Counted from the stretch's first letter, positions 8,942 to 18,025 are shown. The stretch: 64,000 nucleotides of DNA from Corynebacterium sp. BD556 (GCF_038452275.1 NZ_CP141643.1:434001-498000), one strand, 5' to 3'. Notes: generated from the sequence alone by a model not told the origin. Program-made: numbers and translations.

Positions 8942-8969
8942 TGAGCGCTTTGCCAGCAACGAAGCTTAG
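8942..8969 (+). pseudogene. Orphaned 3' end of ykoE
   Basis: Joined across the IS after removing one GCG duplication, these bases give the native last residues ERFASNEA and a TAG at 8967-8969, 8 bp before the ykoD start. They are no longer read in the YkoE frame. Confidence 0.8.
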
Positions 8970-8977
8970 GGCAGCAG

Positions 8978-10297
8978 GTGGCTAAAACTGTCGTTTCCGC
9001 CCGCGGGCTGGGCTACCACCACGCCACACGCAAAACCCCGGCCTTCACAGGTGTGGATTTCGATGTGGCGGCGGGAGAGCGCGTACTCATCACGGGTGAC
9101 TCCGGTTCCGGAAAATCCACCCTTGTCTCCGTCATAGCGGGGTTGGCCGCAGATGGAGAAGATGGCCGCCGCCTCGGCACGATCGAGGTCGACGGAAGCG
9201 TCGGCATGGTCATGCAGGACCCGGAGGCGCAGACGATTCTTACTCGCGTCGGTGATGACGTTGCCTTCGGGGCGGAAAACCTCGGTGTGCCCCGTGATGA
9301 AATTTGGCAGCGTGTGCGTGAAGCGCTCGACGCCGTCGGCTTGGACGTGCCTTTAGAGCACAACACCTCCAAGCTTTCCGGCGGGCAGAAGCAGCGCCTT
9401 GCTTTAGCTGGGGTAATTGCGATGGGCGCGTCGATCATCGTGTTGGATGAGCCGACGGCGAACCTGGACCCTCAAGGCCGCGCCGACATCATTGGTGCAG
9501 TGGATCAGGTCTGCCGCCGCACGGGGGCGAGTTTGATCGTGGTGGAGCACCGCCCGAAGCCCTGGGCCGGCATCGTGGATGCGTTCTACCGCCTCGACTC
9601 TGAGGGCCTTCACCTCGTTTCTGTCATGGATCTGCCGGGTGCGCCCGAGTTGCCGCCCGCGCGGAAGGTTCCGGTGGGCACGCAGTTGGCGGTGCGCACG
9701 AGTGAGCTGGAATTGGTGTGGGGGCCGTCGAGAAGCGTGAAGGTGCCGGAGGGCTTTTCTACCGTCATCACGGGCGCTAACGGCACGGGTAAAACGACGC
9801 TCGCGCTCGCGCTGGCGGGTCTGACTAAGACCAAGCGAGGGCAGGTCGAGTATTCGCAGGCCGTGCGCCAGGGGCTGGCAGGCGCGCCGCTGACGTGGAA
9901 GTCGAAGCAGCTCGCGCAGCGCATCGGCTACGTCTTCCAAGACCCGGAGCACCAATTTGTCACCAGCACTGTTGAAGCGGAGATGGAATTATCTGGGGCG
10001 CCGAAAGAACGCGTTGACTCGTTGCTTCAGCGACTCAGGCTGGATCATTTGCGCCGCGCCAACCCCTTCACCCTCTCCGGCGGGGAAAAGAGGCGTTTGT
10101 CTGTGGCGACAGCGCTGGTCAACGCACCGCGCCTGCTGTTTCTCGACGAGCCCACCTTCGGGCAAGACGACCGCACCTTCGTGGAGTTGGTCGGGCTGAT
10201 CCGTGAGCTTACCGACGACGGAGTTACCGTGGTGTCCATCACCCACGACGAAGCCTTCATTGCATCACTCGGTGACCACCAGGAGGTGCTGGGATGA
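8978..10297 (+). CDS. ykoD: ECF transporter fused double ATPase YkoD
   Basis: A 439-residue protein with two ABC domains, the energy-coupling ATPase of the YkoEDC importer. Domain 1 has Walker A GDSGSGKST (about residues 39-47), signature LSGGQKQR (about 133-140) and Walker B IIVLDEP. Domain 2 has Walker A GANGTGKTT (about 267-275), signature LSGGEKRR and LLFLDEP. It starts at GTG 8978 (MAKTVVSARG) with only a weak GGCAGCAG upstream. It originally followed ykoE by 8 bp; the IS now separates it from the riboswitch and upstream promoter, so its expression is probably altered. Confidence 0.92.
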   Translation: MAKTVVSARGLGYHHATRKTPAFTGVDFDVAAGERVLITGDSGSGKSTLVSVIAGLAADGEDGRRLGTIEVDGSVGMVMQDPEAQTILTRVGDDVAFGAENLGVPRDEIWQRVREALDAVGLDVPLEHNTSKLSGGQKQRLALAGVIAMGASIIVLDEPTANLDPQGRADIIGAVDQVCRRTGASLIVVEHRPKPWAGIVDAFYRLDSEGLHLVSVMDLPGAPELPPARKVPVGTQLAVRTSELELVWGPSRSVKVPEGFSTVITGANGTGKTTLALALAGLTKTKRGQVEYSQAVRQGLAGAPLTWKSKQLAQRIGYVFQDPEHQFVTSTVEAEMELSGAPKERVDSLLQRLRLDHLRRANPFTLSGGEKRRLSVATALVNAPRLLFLDEPTFGQDDRTFVELVGLIRELTDDGVTVVSITHDEAFIASLGDHQEVLG

Positions 10298-11046
10298 GCT
10301 CGGTTAACCCGGTGACGAGGATTCTTGGTTTGGCGTTGTTCACCACGCCGCTGATGGTCACGTTGGACTGGGTTTCGGCTACCGTCGCGATTGCACTTAC
10401 CGTGCTGGCAGCGCCCGTGTGTGGGGTGAGCTGGGTGCGCCTGTTGCGCCGCGCCTGGCCACTTATGTTGGTCGCGCCGATCTCGGGGATCCCCATGGCT
10501 CTCTACGGCCAAAGCGGCGGTGACGTCTACGTGAACTGGGGGCTGGTGGAGGTCTCTGAGCTCTCGCTCAGCCTCGCCTTCGCCGTGGTGTTGCGCGTGC
10601 TTGCGGTGGCGCTTCCCGTCGTGGTGCTTTCGGCGGAGGTGGATCCAACAGATCTCGGTGACGGGCTTTCGCAGGTGCTGAAGCTTCCCGAACGATTCGT
10701 TATCGGCACCGTGGCTGCCTTCCGCATGCTCACGTTGCTTCGCAGTGACTTGGAAGCGATGCGCCGCTCCCGCCGCGCCCGCGGGATTGCCGATACTGGT
10801 CGGGTCCGTTACTGGTTTTCGCTTGCCTTCGGGTTGTTGGTAATGAGTCTGCGACGCGCCGGAAAACTCGCTACCGCCATGGAGGCGCGTGGTTTCGGCC
10901 GCTACCGCGGGCGCAGTCACGCCCGCATCTCCCGTTTGCACCGCATTGATTTCGCCGTCATGGTGGTTTGCGCTGCGGGTGCTGCGGCCTCGCTCGGCAT
11001 CGCGTGGTACACCGGCTATTTCCGGCCGTTGTGGAGCGTGCGCTAG
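10294..11046 (+). CDS. ykoC: ECF transporter T component YkoC
   Basis: A 250-residue membrane scaffold of the CbiQ/EcfT family that couples the ATPase to the substrate-binding subunit. About five hydrophobic segments are seen. The cytoplasmic coupling region carries 'RRSRRARGIADTGR' (about residues 158-171) and 'AMEARGFGRYRGRS' (about 196-209), the two Ala-Arg-Gly motifs typical of T components. It overlaps ykoD by 4 nt (ATGA). Confidence 0.9.
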   Translation: MSSVNPVTRILGLALFTTPLMVTLDWVSATVAIALTVLAAPVCGVSWVRLLRRAWPLMLVAPISGIPMALYGQSGGDVYVNWGLVEVSELSLSLAFAVVLRVLAVALPVVVLSAEVDPTDLGDGLSQVLKLPERFVIGTVAAFRMLTLLRSDLEAMRRSRRARGIADTGRVRYWFSLAFGLLVMSLRRAGKLATAMEARGFGRYRGRSHARISRLHRIDFAVMVVCAAGAAASLGIAWYTGYFRPLWSVR

Positions 11047-11514
11047 ATGGCTTTCACCGTGCTTATCGACGGCCCTTCCGGCGCGGGCAAAACCACCCTC
11101 GCTGTCGTCATGGGCCAGGCGTTGGGGATGGAGGTGGTCCACCTTGACGATTTCTACCCTGGGTGGGCAGGGCTGGCAGAAGGGGCACGCATGGTGGCCG
11201 AGGATGTGTTGCACCCGACCAGGCCCGGCTTTTGGAGATGGGACTGGCGCTGCGACCGGCGCGGTGCATGGGTGGCCCTGGATCCTGCCGCGGACCTGAT
11301 CGTGGAGGGAGTCGGGGCGGTGACGGGGGCGTCGCTTAGCGCGGCGCAGGCGAGAGGCCATGTGGTGGCGATCAGGGTGACTGCGCCTCCCGCGACCCGA
11401 AAGCAGCGAGCTTTAAAGCGCGACCCCGGCTACGCGGAATATTGGGACATGTGGGCAGCGCAGGAGGCGAAGCTTCAGCCCGCGCCCGTCGACGTCACTG
11501 TCCGGATGGGGTGA
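11047..11514 (+). CDS. P-loop NTPase, uridine-kinase-like
   Basis: A 155-residue protein with a clear Walker A (DGPSGAGKTT, residues 8-17) and a 'VVHLDDFYPGW' segment (about 34-44) like the DDFY motif of uridine and related small-molecule kinases. 'DLIVEGVGAV' near residue 88 resembles a Walker B strand. It begins directly after the ykoC stop, so it is the last gene of the thiamine-precursor operon. A kinase for the imported compound is possible but not shown by the sequence. Confidence 0.75.
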   Translation: MAFTVLIDGPSGAGKTTLAVVMGQALGMEVVHLDDFYPGWAGLAEGARMVAEDVLHPTRPGFWRWDWRCDRRGAWVALDPAADLIVEGVGAVTGASLSAAQARGHVVAIRVTAPPATRKQRALKRDPGYAEYWDMWAAQEAKLQPAPVDVTVRMG

Positions 11515-11524
11515 GAGCTTCCGG

Positions 11525-11559
11525 GTTAAACGTTAAACGTTAAACGTTAAACGTTGAAC
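11525..11559. repeat. Heptanucleotide tandem repeat (GTTAAAC)4
   Basis: Four perfect GTTAAAC units (11525-11552) and a degenerate fifth unit GTTGAAC (11553-11559). The stop codon of the minus-strand ATPase gene (11549-11547) and its last codons lie inside the array, which fills the gap between two convergent genes. It is far too small for a CRISPR array. Confidence 0.9.
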
Positions 11560-13439
11560 ACAGTGCGCTTTCTCGTACGCTCAACCTTCGGATCAGGAAT
11601 CGGGATCGCCGACAACAACGCTTTGGTGTAAGGGTGCTGAGGATTGTCGAAGATCTCGTCTGCATCACCAAACTCCACGAAATCGCCCTTGTACATCACT
11701 GCCACGCGGTCCGACAGGTGGCGCACCACCGACAAATCGTGGGCGACAAAGAGGTACGACAAGCCCAACTCGCGCTTGAGGGATTCCAGCAGGTTGATCA
11801 CACCTGCCTGGATAGAGACGTCGAGGGCTGAAACCGGTTCGTCGAGCACGATGACCCGCGGGTTTGTGGCCAAGGCGCGAGCCAAACCGATGCGTTGGCG
11901 CTGACCGCCCGAGAAGTGGCCTGGGAAACGGTCAATGTGGGTCGCATCCAGTCCCACAGTGCGCATCAGTTCCGCGATGCGCGCGTCAAAGTCGCCCTCG
12001 TAGCCGAGCGACTCAAGCGGCTCAAGCAGGATCTCGCGAACCGTCATGCGCGGGTTGAGCGAACTCATCGGATCCTGGAACACCATTTGCACATCCCGCC
12101 GTGCGCTTTGGCGCTGTGCCCGACTAAAAGTCGAAGCGTCGCGGCCGCACAACACAATGCGGCTGCCTTCGGCGGGGTCGAGGTCCATGATTTCCAGCAA
12201 GGTGGTGGTCTTGCCGGAGCCGGATTCTCCGACAATCGCCATGCATTCGCCGGCGCGCAGGTCGAAAGAAACATTTTTGACCGCGTGGACTTCGCCTACC
12301 TTGCGTTTGACCAAAGCACCTTTGGTCAAGGGGAAAACCTTGTTTAAGTTTTCCACCTCAAGGGTTATTTCGCGCTCATCGCGTGGAATGTGGGCGAGCG
12401 AATCCTCCGGCAACACCGGAGCGGGGTAGAGGGGTTGGCCGTTGATGGTGCCGTCGTCGATCTCGTTCGCCCGGATGCAGGCGACCTTGTGTGAGGCATC
12501 GCCGTCATGGGGCACGAGGGCAGGCTCGCCCGCGAGGCAGTCGTGGGTGGCGATGGGGCAGCGCGGGGCGAACTGGCAGCGGTTTTCAATCCCGATCAGT
12601 CGCGGCGGGTTGCCTTCGATGTAGGTCAGCGGCTCTGTCGAAGGCTGGTCGACGCGCGGCGTCGAGCCCAGCAACCCGATGGAATAGGGCATGCGTGGGG
12701 CGGTGAAAAGGGTGTTTACATCAGCCATCTCGACGGGGCGACCACCGTACATGACTAGCACGTCGTCTGCGATGTTGGCTACCACACCCATGTCGTGGGT
12801 GATCATGATGCAGGCCGCGCCGGTCTCACGCTGGGCGAGTTTGATCAAATCGAGGATCTGCGCCTGGATTGTCACGTCGAGAGCTGTGGTCGGCTCATCA
12901 GCGATGATCAAACTCGGGTTGTTGGCAATCGCGATGGCGATCACCACCCGCTGGCGCATACCGCCCGAGAACTCGTGCGGAAATGACTTCAGGCGCTTGC
13001 GCGGCTCGGGAATACCCACCAGGTCCAGCAGCTCCGCGGCGCGGTCGAGGGCCTTCGCTTTCGGTATCTTCTGGTGGGCTTGAATTGCCTCCACGAGTTG
13101 GCTGCCAATATCGAACACTGGAGTCAGAGCCGACAGGGGGTCCTGGAAGATCATGGAGATTCCGGAGCCGCGGATCGCGGACATTTCTTTGTCAGATTTG
13201 CCGAGAAGTTCCTCACCTTTGAACTTCACAGAACCGGAAATCTTTGCATACTCGGGAAGCAGCCCCATAACGGCCATCGAAGTGACAGACTTACCAGAAC
13301 CGGACTCACCGACGATGCTCAACGTGCGTCCCGCGTTCAGGTCGAAGTCCACGCCGCGGACAGCCTCGACGGTGCCGGCTTCTGAGGGGAAGGACACTGT
13401 GAGGTCGCGCACCTGAAGCAAGGGGGTTTCGTGTGTCAT
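11547..13439 (-). CDS. Peptide ABC transporter fused double ATPase (OppD-OppF)
   Basis: A 630-residue protein with two nucleotide-binding domains. Domain 1: Walker A GESGSGKSV (about residues 41-49), signature FSGGMRQR, Walker B LIIADEP. An OppD-type cysteine tail follows (CQFAPRCPIATHDC, about 288-301), as in ATPases that carry an Fe-S cluster or metal. Domain 2: Walker A GESGSGKTT (about 407-415), signature FSGGQRQR, VIVLDEP. It overlaps the upstream permease gene by 4 nt. The last codons run into the heptamer repeat. Confidence 0.93.
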   Translation of the reverse strand: MTHETPLLQVRDLTVSFPSEAGTVEAVRGVDFDLNAGRTLSIVGESGSGKSVTSMAVMGLLPEYAKISGSVKFKGEELLGKSDKEMSAIRGSGISMIFQDPLSALTPVFDIGSQLVEAIQAHQKIPKAKALDRAAELLDLVGIPEPRKRLKSFPHEFSGGMRQRVVIAIAIANNPSLIIADEPTTALDVTIQAQILDLIKLAQRETGAACIMITHDMGVVANIADDVLVMYGGRPVEMADVNTLFTAPRMPYSIGLLGSTPRVDQPSTEPLTYIEGNPPRLIGIENRCQFAPRCPIATHDCLAGEPALVPHDGDASHKVACIRANEIDDGTINGQPLYPAPVLPEDSLAHIPRDEREITLEVENLNKVFPLTKGALVKRKVGEVHAVKNVSFDLRAGECMAIVGESGSGKTTTLLEIMDLDPAEGSRIVLCGRDASTFSRAQRQSARRDVQMVFQDPMSSLNPRMTVREILLEPLESLGYEGDFDARIAELMRTVGLDATHIDRFPGHFSGGQRQRIGLARALATNPRVIVLDEPVSALDVSIQAGVINLLESLKRELGLSYLFVAHDLSVVRHLSDRVAVMYKGDFVEFGDADEIFDNPQHPYTKALLSAIPIPDPKVERTRKRTVFNV

Positions 13440-14452
13440 GCTTTACCTCCGGAATTCGAGTTTGGATCCAGTGCATCGCGCAAGCCGTCGGCGATGAAAG
13501 CCATTGAGGTGGTCAGAAGCGTCAGGATCAGGGCGGGCACGTAGAACTGCCAGGGTGCTGTGCCCAAGGTGGTGGTGCCTACCTGCAAAAGGGTGCCTAG
13601 GGAGACGTCGGGAAGCTTCACGCCCAAGCCGAGGAAGGACAGGGCTGTTTCTGACATGATGGTGGACACCAGCCCCATCATGAACTGGATGATCAACAGC
13701 GAGGCGACGTTCGGGATGATGTGGCGCACAAGCGTGCGGGGGCGCGAGACACCCATGAAGCGGGCGGCGCGCACATAGTCGTTTTCGCGCACCGACAGGG
13801 CGAGTGACCAGATCACGCGGGCTGGATACATCCAGCCGAACAAAACGAGCACGACTGTGAGCACCTTCCAGTCGCCGCCTGAGCCCGCAACGAGCAGGGC
13901 GATCATGAGGAAGGTGGGAACTGCCAGCATGAAGTGGATCACGGCCAACACCGCCTTTTCCATCCACCCGCCGTACAGCGCGGCTCCCGCACCTAGCAGT
14001 GCAGAAAGGATGGAGATTAAAAGTGAGGCAGGGACCGCGATGCTCAGCGAGCGGCCCAGTCCGTGAACAGCCTGGGTGAACAAGTCGTGGCCGGAGTCGG
14101 TGGTGCCAAACCAGTGCTGTGCCGAGGGCGGGGTGGAAAGGTTGAGAAAGTCCGGCTCGTCGAAGGCCCAGGGGCTAAAAATTTTACCGGTCAGCGCCAG
14201 AAGAACCAGCAAAGCGAAGATGATTAGCCCGACCACGGCCATCCGGTTGCGCATGAAGCGGCGCCGGTAGATGGTCATTTTGCTTGTGCCCCGCGGCGTG
14301 GAGGCCGAGGGCTGCGCTTCATTGGTGGCCACACCGTAGGCTTGGCTGCCTGTCTCCGAGTGCAGCGTCATGTCGTTGACAGGGATCGCGGCGGTCGGAG
14401 CGTAGCGCCCAGGTGAGGAGTGGGATTCGGAGTGGGTGGGTTTGTCAACCAT
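13436..14452 (-). CDS. Peptide ABC transporter permease (OppC-type)
   Basis: A 338-residue permease with a long polar N-terminus (about 70 residues) before the first membrane segment and the EAA loop near 'ENDYVRAARFMGVSRPRT' (about 222-239). It ends with RDALDPNSNSGGKA, the usual OppC tail. The ribosome binding site AGGAGG is well placed. It lies 13 bp after the OppB-type gene. Confidence 0.93.
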   Translation of the reverse strand: MVDKPTHSESHSSPGRYAPTAAIPVNDMTLHSETGSQAYGVATNEAQPSASTPRGTSKMTIYRRRFMRNRMAVVGLIIFALLVLLALTGKIFSPWAFDEPDFLNLSTPPSAQHWFGTTDSGHDLFTQAVHGLGRSLSIAVPASLLISILSALLGAGAALYGGWMEKAVLAVIHFMLAVPTFLMIALLVAGSGGDWKVLTVVLVLFGWMYPARVIWSLALSVRENDYVRAARFMGVSRPRTLVRHIIPNVASLLIIQFMMGLVSTIMSETALSFLGLGVKLPDVSLGTLLQVGTTTLGTAPWQFYVPALILTLLTTSMAFIADGLRDALDPNSNSGGKA

Positions 14453-14465
14453 TTTTCAAGCCTCC

Positions 14466-15449
14466 TTAGCTCACGCGCACGCGCGGGTCGAGAGCGACGA
14501 CGAATAAGTCCGCCAAAATCGCGGAGATAGCGGTCATCGCCGCGCCGAAAGCGGCGACGGCGACGGTGCCGTGGACGTCGTTGCGTGAGATGGTCTGCAG
14601 GAAATACTGGCCCATGCCTTGCCAGGCGAAGATTTTCTCAGTCATCACCGCGCCGGTGAAGATACCGGGAACGGAGAAAGCCACTGATGTCGCCACCGGG
14701 ATCAGCGAGGTGCGCAGCGCGTGTTTGCGCACGGCCTGGGACTTAGTCAGGCCTTTCGCGCGGGCGGTGCGCACGTAGTCCGCGTTGAGGTTGTCCAAAA
14801 GCAGTGTGCGTTGGAGGAAGTGGTATCCGGCGTAGGAGATGATCAACAAAGAGACGGTGGGCAGGACTAGGTGCTGCGCCGAATCGACCAAATAGGCGAC
14901 GGGGTTACCTGGGTTGGGGGAGGCCGAGCCGGTGACGTAAAAGACTCGCTTTCCCGTCCATTCGTTGATTTTTAGGCCCAGCCAGACCACTGCGATCGAG
15001 GCGACGACGACGTGGGTGTTCATCGTGATGATGGACACCGCCTGCCACGCGCGGTCAGCGCGCTTATATTGGCGTGAAGCCGTGTAGACGCCGATGGCCA
15101 CACCGATGACGATGGACATCAGCGTTGCCACGAGTGTGAGCTGCGCGGAGACCCAGATGCGAAACGAGATCTGCTCGTTGACGGAGTCACCTAAAGGTGA
15201 CAGGCCCCAATCCCATCGGGTGATGATGCCCGTGAGCCATGTCCACCAGCGCTCCACCACCGGGATGTTCGGGCTCAAGTTGAGGGACAGAAGGAGGTTG
15301 TCGATTTCCTCCGCCGACAGGGGAGGGCGCCGCCCGGCGTAGTTGGAGCGGGGGTCAAGGAAGAAGCTGGCCAAAAAGAACGTCAGGTTGGTGGCCAAGA
15401 AGATAATTAGCGTCCAGCTAAGTAACTTTCGCAACAGGTATCGAAACAT
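14466..15449 (-). CDS. Peptide ABC transporter permease (OppB-type)
   Basis: A 327-residue permease starting MFRYLLRKLLSWTLIIFLAT, with six membrane segments and the EAA loop 'NADYVRTARAKGLTKSQA' (about residues 217-234). It is separated from the binding-protein gene by 113 bp that include a terminator-like hairpin. Its ends and order place it in one operon with the genes at 13436 and 11547. Confidence 0.93.
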   Translation of the reverse strand: MFRYLLRKLLSWTLIIFLATNLTFFLASFFLDPRSNYAGRRPPLSAEEIDNLLLSLNLSPNIPVVERWWTWLTGIITRWDWGLSPLGDSVNEQISFRIWVSAQLTLVATLMSIVIGVAIGVYTASRQYKRADRAWQAVSIITMNTHVVVASIAVVWLGLKINEWTGKRVFYVTGSASPNPGNPVAYLVDSAQHLVLPTVSLLIISYAGYHFLQRTLLLDNLNADYVRTARAKGLTKSQAVRKHALRTSLIPVATSVAFSVPGIFTGAVMTEKIFAWQGMGQYFLQTISRNDVHGTVAVAAFGAAMTAISAILADLFVVALDPRVRVS

Positions 15450-15487
15450 CTGGGTCTCTCATATATTCACGGGGCTGAAATAGCACA

Positions 15488-15526
15488 GAATAAAGAACCG
15501 CCCGGTTGTGGTGCGGGCGGTTCTTC
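15488..15526 (-). terminator. Intercistronic terminator or attenuator after the binding-protein gene
   Basis: Read on the minus strand, AGAACCGCCCG (15524-15514) pairs with CGGGCGGTTCT (15504-15494), an 11-bp perfect stem followed by TTATTCT. It lies between the binding-protein gene and the permease genes, so it probably lets only part of the transcripts continue and keeps the binding protein in excess. Confidence 0.8.
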
Positions 15527-15562
15527 ACGTCTACGTGGAAGCGGTCACTTCTCGGCGGGGAA

Positions 15563-17290
15563 TTACTTCGCCCAGCCGATGTTTTCTAGCGGCACAACGC
15601 CGAAGGACATGGCGCCGAAATTGGCCAGACCCTTCTTGGTAGCCACCATGTCCGGGCCGTTGGCGTACGGCATGATGCCGAACTCCTGGAGAGCTTCCTT
15701 CTCCAATTCATTTGCGCGCTTGATCTGCTCGTCCGGATCCGCGATCTGCTGCAACTGCTCAATCTTTGCATCCATCTCCGGGCTGCCGGTGCCGGACTTG
15801 TTTAGTTCGGAGTCGGAGGAGTAGATCTGGCCGAAGTAGGCCACGCCGAACGGGTCGGAGCTGGAGAAGCCGCTCATGAACAGGTCGAAGTCGCGGTTGG
15901 CCGTGACCTTCGAGAAGTCGGAGGACGGGCGCTCCTCAATTTTGACGTCCACGCCGACCTGCTTGAGCATTGCCTGGATCGCTGAGGTGGTCGCCTGAAC
16001 CATCGGCGAGTCACCGAGGGTGACGTAGCGCACCGACAGTGACTGGCCGTCCTTGGCGTAGATGCCGTCATCGCCCATGGTGTAGCCAGCTTCCTCAAAG
16101 AGGGCCTTCGACTTTTCCTGGTCGTACTGGATCACGGAGCCGAAGCTGTCCTGGTAGCCGTCCTGGGTCTGGAACAGGGTGAAGGAACCGGGCAGGTCCT
16201 CGGTGTAGTCGAGGCCCTGGAAGCGGATCGCGGCGAGCTGCTCGCGGTCGATGCCGCGCATGATCGCCTCGCGAACCTTCTTGTCCTCCAACCCGGGGGC
16301 GGTGGAGTTGATGGTCATGAGGAAGGTCGAGGGGCGCAAGGCGGCGCGCAGATCTACGGCGTCACCCATCTCCTTGGCGGTGTTGTAGCGGTCGCGGGAG
16401 CCGATGCCGGTTGCGTCGATCTCGCCGGCGCGGAAGGCGTTGAGCGAGGCTTGGTCCTCCATGGCGCGCAGCGTGATCTTGTCCAGCTTGGCTGGCTCAC
16501 CCCACCACTTTTCGTTGCGCACGAAAGTGACGGTGCCGCCGTTCGGGTCGAAGTTTTCAACCTTCATCGGGCCGGCGCCCCACTCGGGGTGGACTTGCTT
16601 GATGTAGGCGTTCATGAAGGTGTCAGCGTCTTGGATTTGCGGCGGAACCAGCTCGCCGAACAATCCCTGCCACCAGGGGTAGCCCTGCTTGAAAGTGACT
16701 ACAGCGGTTTTGTCGTCGTCGCCCATTTCCACAGACTCGATTAGCTCGTAGCCGTCGGTGGAGTTGACCTGGACGCCTTCCATGGTGCCGTTGTTGAACT
16801 TCCAGGTGTTCTCGAAGGCCTTCCAGTCGATGGGGGTGCCGTCGTTGTAGGTGGCGTCCGGGTGGATGGTGTAGGTCACCTGGGTTTTGCCGTCGACTTC
16901 TTCGTCCGATACCTCAGTGAGGTAGGCGGGGTTGGGGTGCCAGGTTCCGTCGCCGTCGAAAAGCGAAAGCTGCGGATTGTACTTCGTCCACACGTCGCGC
17001 GTGTAGCGGTTCATGTTGGCGTGGAAGATGTTTTGCTGCTCGGCCATCTCGGTGGTGGCCAGGGTCAGCTCGCCGCCGTCTTGGATCTGATCGCGCTCCA
17101 GTGGGTTGTAGTCACCGGCTGGTTTGACCTCGAGACCGCCGCTTGCCTGTGAGTTTTTGGCGTCGCTGGAGTTTGCCTGCGACCCTGCGTTCGAGCTTGC
17201 ATCGGAGCTGCCGTCGTTGGCGCAGGAGGCAAGGGTCAAAGACAAGGCGGAGATACCAACCAGGGCGGCGGTCCTGAGACGGTGTTTCAT
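15563..17290 (-). CDS. Peptide ABC transporter substrate-binding lipoprotein
   Basis: A 575-residue family-5 solute-binding protein. The start at 17290 is chosen over an ATG at 17320 because AGAAAGGA lies upstream and it yields a standard signal MKHRLRTAALVGISALSLTL with lipobox LASC (Cys near residue 23). A Ser/Ala/Asn-rich linker follows. 'YNDGTPIDWKAFENTWKF' (about residues 147-164) is the family signature region. It is the first gene of the second peptide importer. Confidence 0.92.
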   Translation of the reverse strand: MKHRLRTAALVGISALSLTLASCANDGSSDASSNAGSQANSSDAKNSQASGGLEVKPAGDYNPLERDQIQDGGELTLATTEMAEQQNIFHANMNRYTRDVWTKYNPQLSLFDGDGTWHPNPAYLTEVSDEEVDGKTQVTYTIHPDATYNDGTPIDWKAFENTWKFNNGTMEGVQVNSTDGYELIESVEMGDDDKTAVVTFKQGYPWWQGLFGELVPPQIQDADTFMNAYIKQVHPEWGAGPMKVENFDPNGGTVTFVRNEKWWGEPAKLDKITLRAMEDQASLNAFRAGEIDATGIGSRDRYNTAKEMGDAVDLRAALRPSTFLMTINSTAPGLEDKKVREAIMRGIDREQLAAIRFQGLDYTEDLPGSFTLFQTQDGYQDSFGSVIQYDQEKSKALFEEAGYTMGDDGIYAKDGQSLSVRYVTLGDSPMVQATTSAIQAMLKQVGVDVKIEERPSSDFSKVTANRDFDLFMSGFSSSDPFGVAYFGQIYSSDSELNKSGTGSPEMDAKIEQLQQIADPDEQIKRANELEKEALQEFGIMPYANGPDMVATKKGLANFGAMSFGVVPLENIGWAK

Positions 17291-17316
17291 AAACGGATCC
17301 TTTCTGATTGAGCGTT

Positions 17317-17345
17317 TCATAAGAAACTTAGCTTATTTGTGTCAA
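17317..17345 (-). promoter_or_regulatory. Candidate promoter of the second peptide importer
   Basis: On the minus strand, TTGACA (17345-17340) is followed after 17 bp by TTATGA (17322-17317), which would start transcription near 17310, about 20 nt before the chosen ATG. The -35 is perfect, the -10 weak. Confidence 0.45.
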
Positions 17346-17486
17346 CCGTCACGAAGAAATCGACGTGGAATTGACGAAGAGGTTAAAACTTGGTGAATTT
17401 TTTAGTGCGAAAAATTGCATAAAAATACGACCACCAGTGAGGCAGGTGGCCGAAGTGGCGTAAGGTGTGGAGGTCAACCATCGGGG

Positions 17487-18023
17487 TTAACCGACGGGGG
17501 TAAGCTCCACTTCCTTCGCCCAAGTAAGTTCGATGCCTAGGGTGCGCAGCCACTCCATCGCGTCATCGTCATGGCGGGTGATGCCCTCAACGGCGTTGAG
17601 GGTCACGTCAATGGCCTTTTCGGCCTCCTCTGCGCTGATCAATCCGGCGGACGTGGCGGCGGCCAGTTCGTCGATATCGAGGACGTCGATGGGAGAGCCG
17701 GTCAAAGAGACGAGATCGACGTAGAGATCGCGGGTGCGCCACACGTCGCCTTCGACGTCGATGTCAGCGACATCGAAGTAGAAGTCTTGGGCCACCTCGA
17801 CACCCTCGCGAAAGTGGAAGATGTTGGCGCGAAGGCCCAGCTCGGGTAGCAACCAACTCTCCAGGTAGCCAAACTTCTCGTGATTTGCCCCGCGCGCCAT
17901 GTAAAGGCCGAAGTCGGTGATTTTGAACGTGTCGACTTCGCGCAGGAATCCCTTGGGGTCGGTGTTGATGTTCGACGTTGTGTCAAAAGTCTCCTGCTTC
18001 ACCGGGTGCAGATCAGGGCTCAT
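17487..18023 (-). CDS. DUF402 domain protein
   Basis: A 178-residue protein of the DUF402 (FomD-like) superfamily, some members of which hydrolyse nucleotides. The domain runs over about residues 30-150, with the acidic 'DFYFDVADIDVEGDVWRTRDLYVDL' region split over about 80-105. An aspartate-rich strand like this binds metal in the family. The start ATG follows the stop of the secreted-protein gene by 2 bp and uses a GTGAGG ribosome binding site inside that gene's end, so the two form an operon. Confidence 0.8.
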   Translation of the reverse strand: MSPDLHPVKQETFDTTSNINTDPKGFLREVDTFKITDFGLYMARGANHEKFGYLESWLLPELGLRANIFHFREGVEVAQDFYFDVADIDVEGDVWRTRDLYVDLVSLTGSPIDVLDIDELAAATSAGLISAEEAEKAIDVTLNAVEGITRHDDDAMEWLRTLGIELTWAKEVELTPVG

Positions 18024-18025
18024 GA

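Noticed and set aside
10045-11361. Long minus-strand open frame across ykoD and ykoC
   Set aside because: His/Arg/Pro-rich translation typical of an antisense frame in GC-rich DNA; the plus-strand genes have clear motifs.
11525-11559. CRISPR-like repeat
   Set aside because: The units are 7 bp and contiguous, with no spacers.
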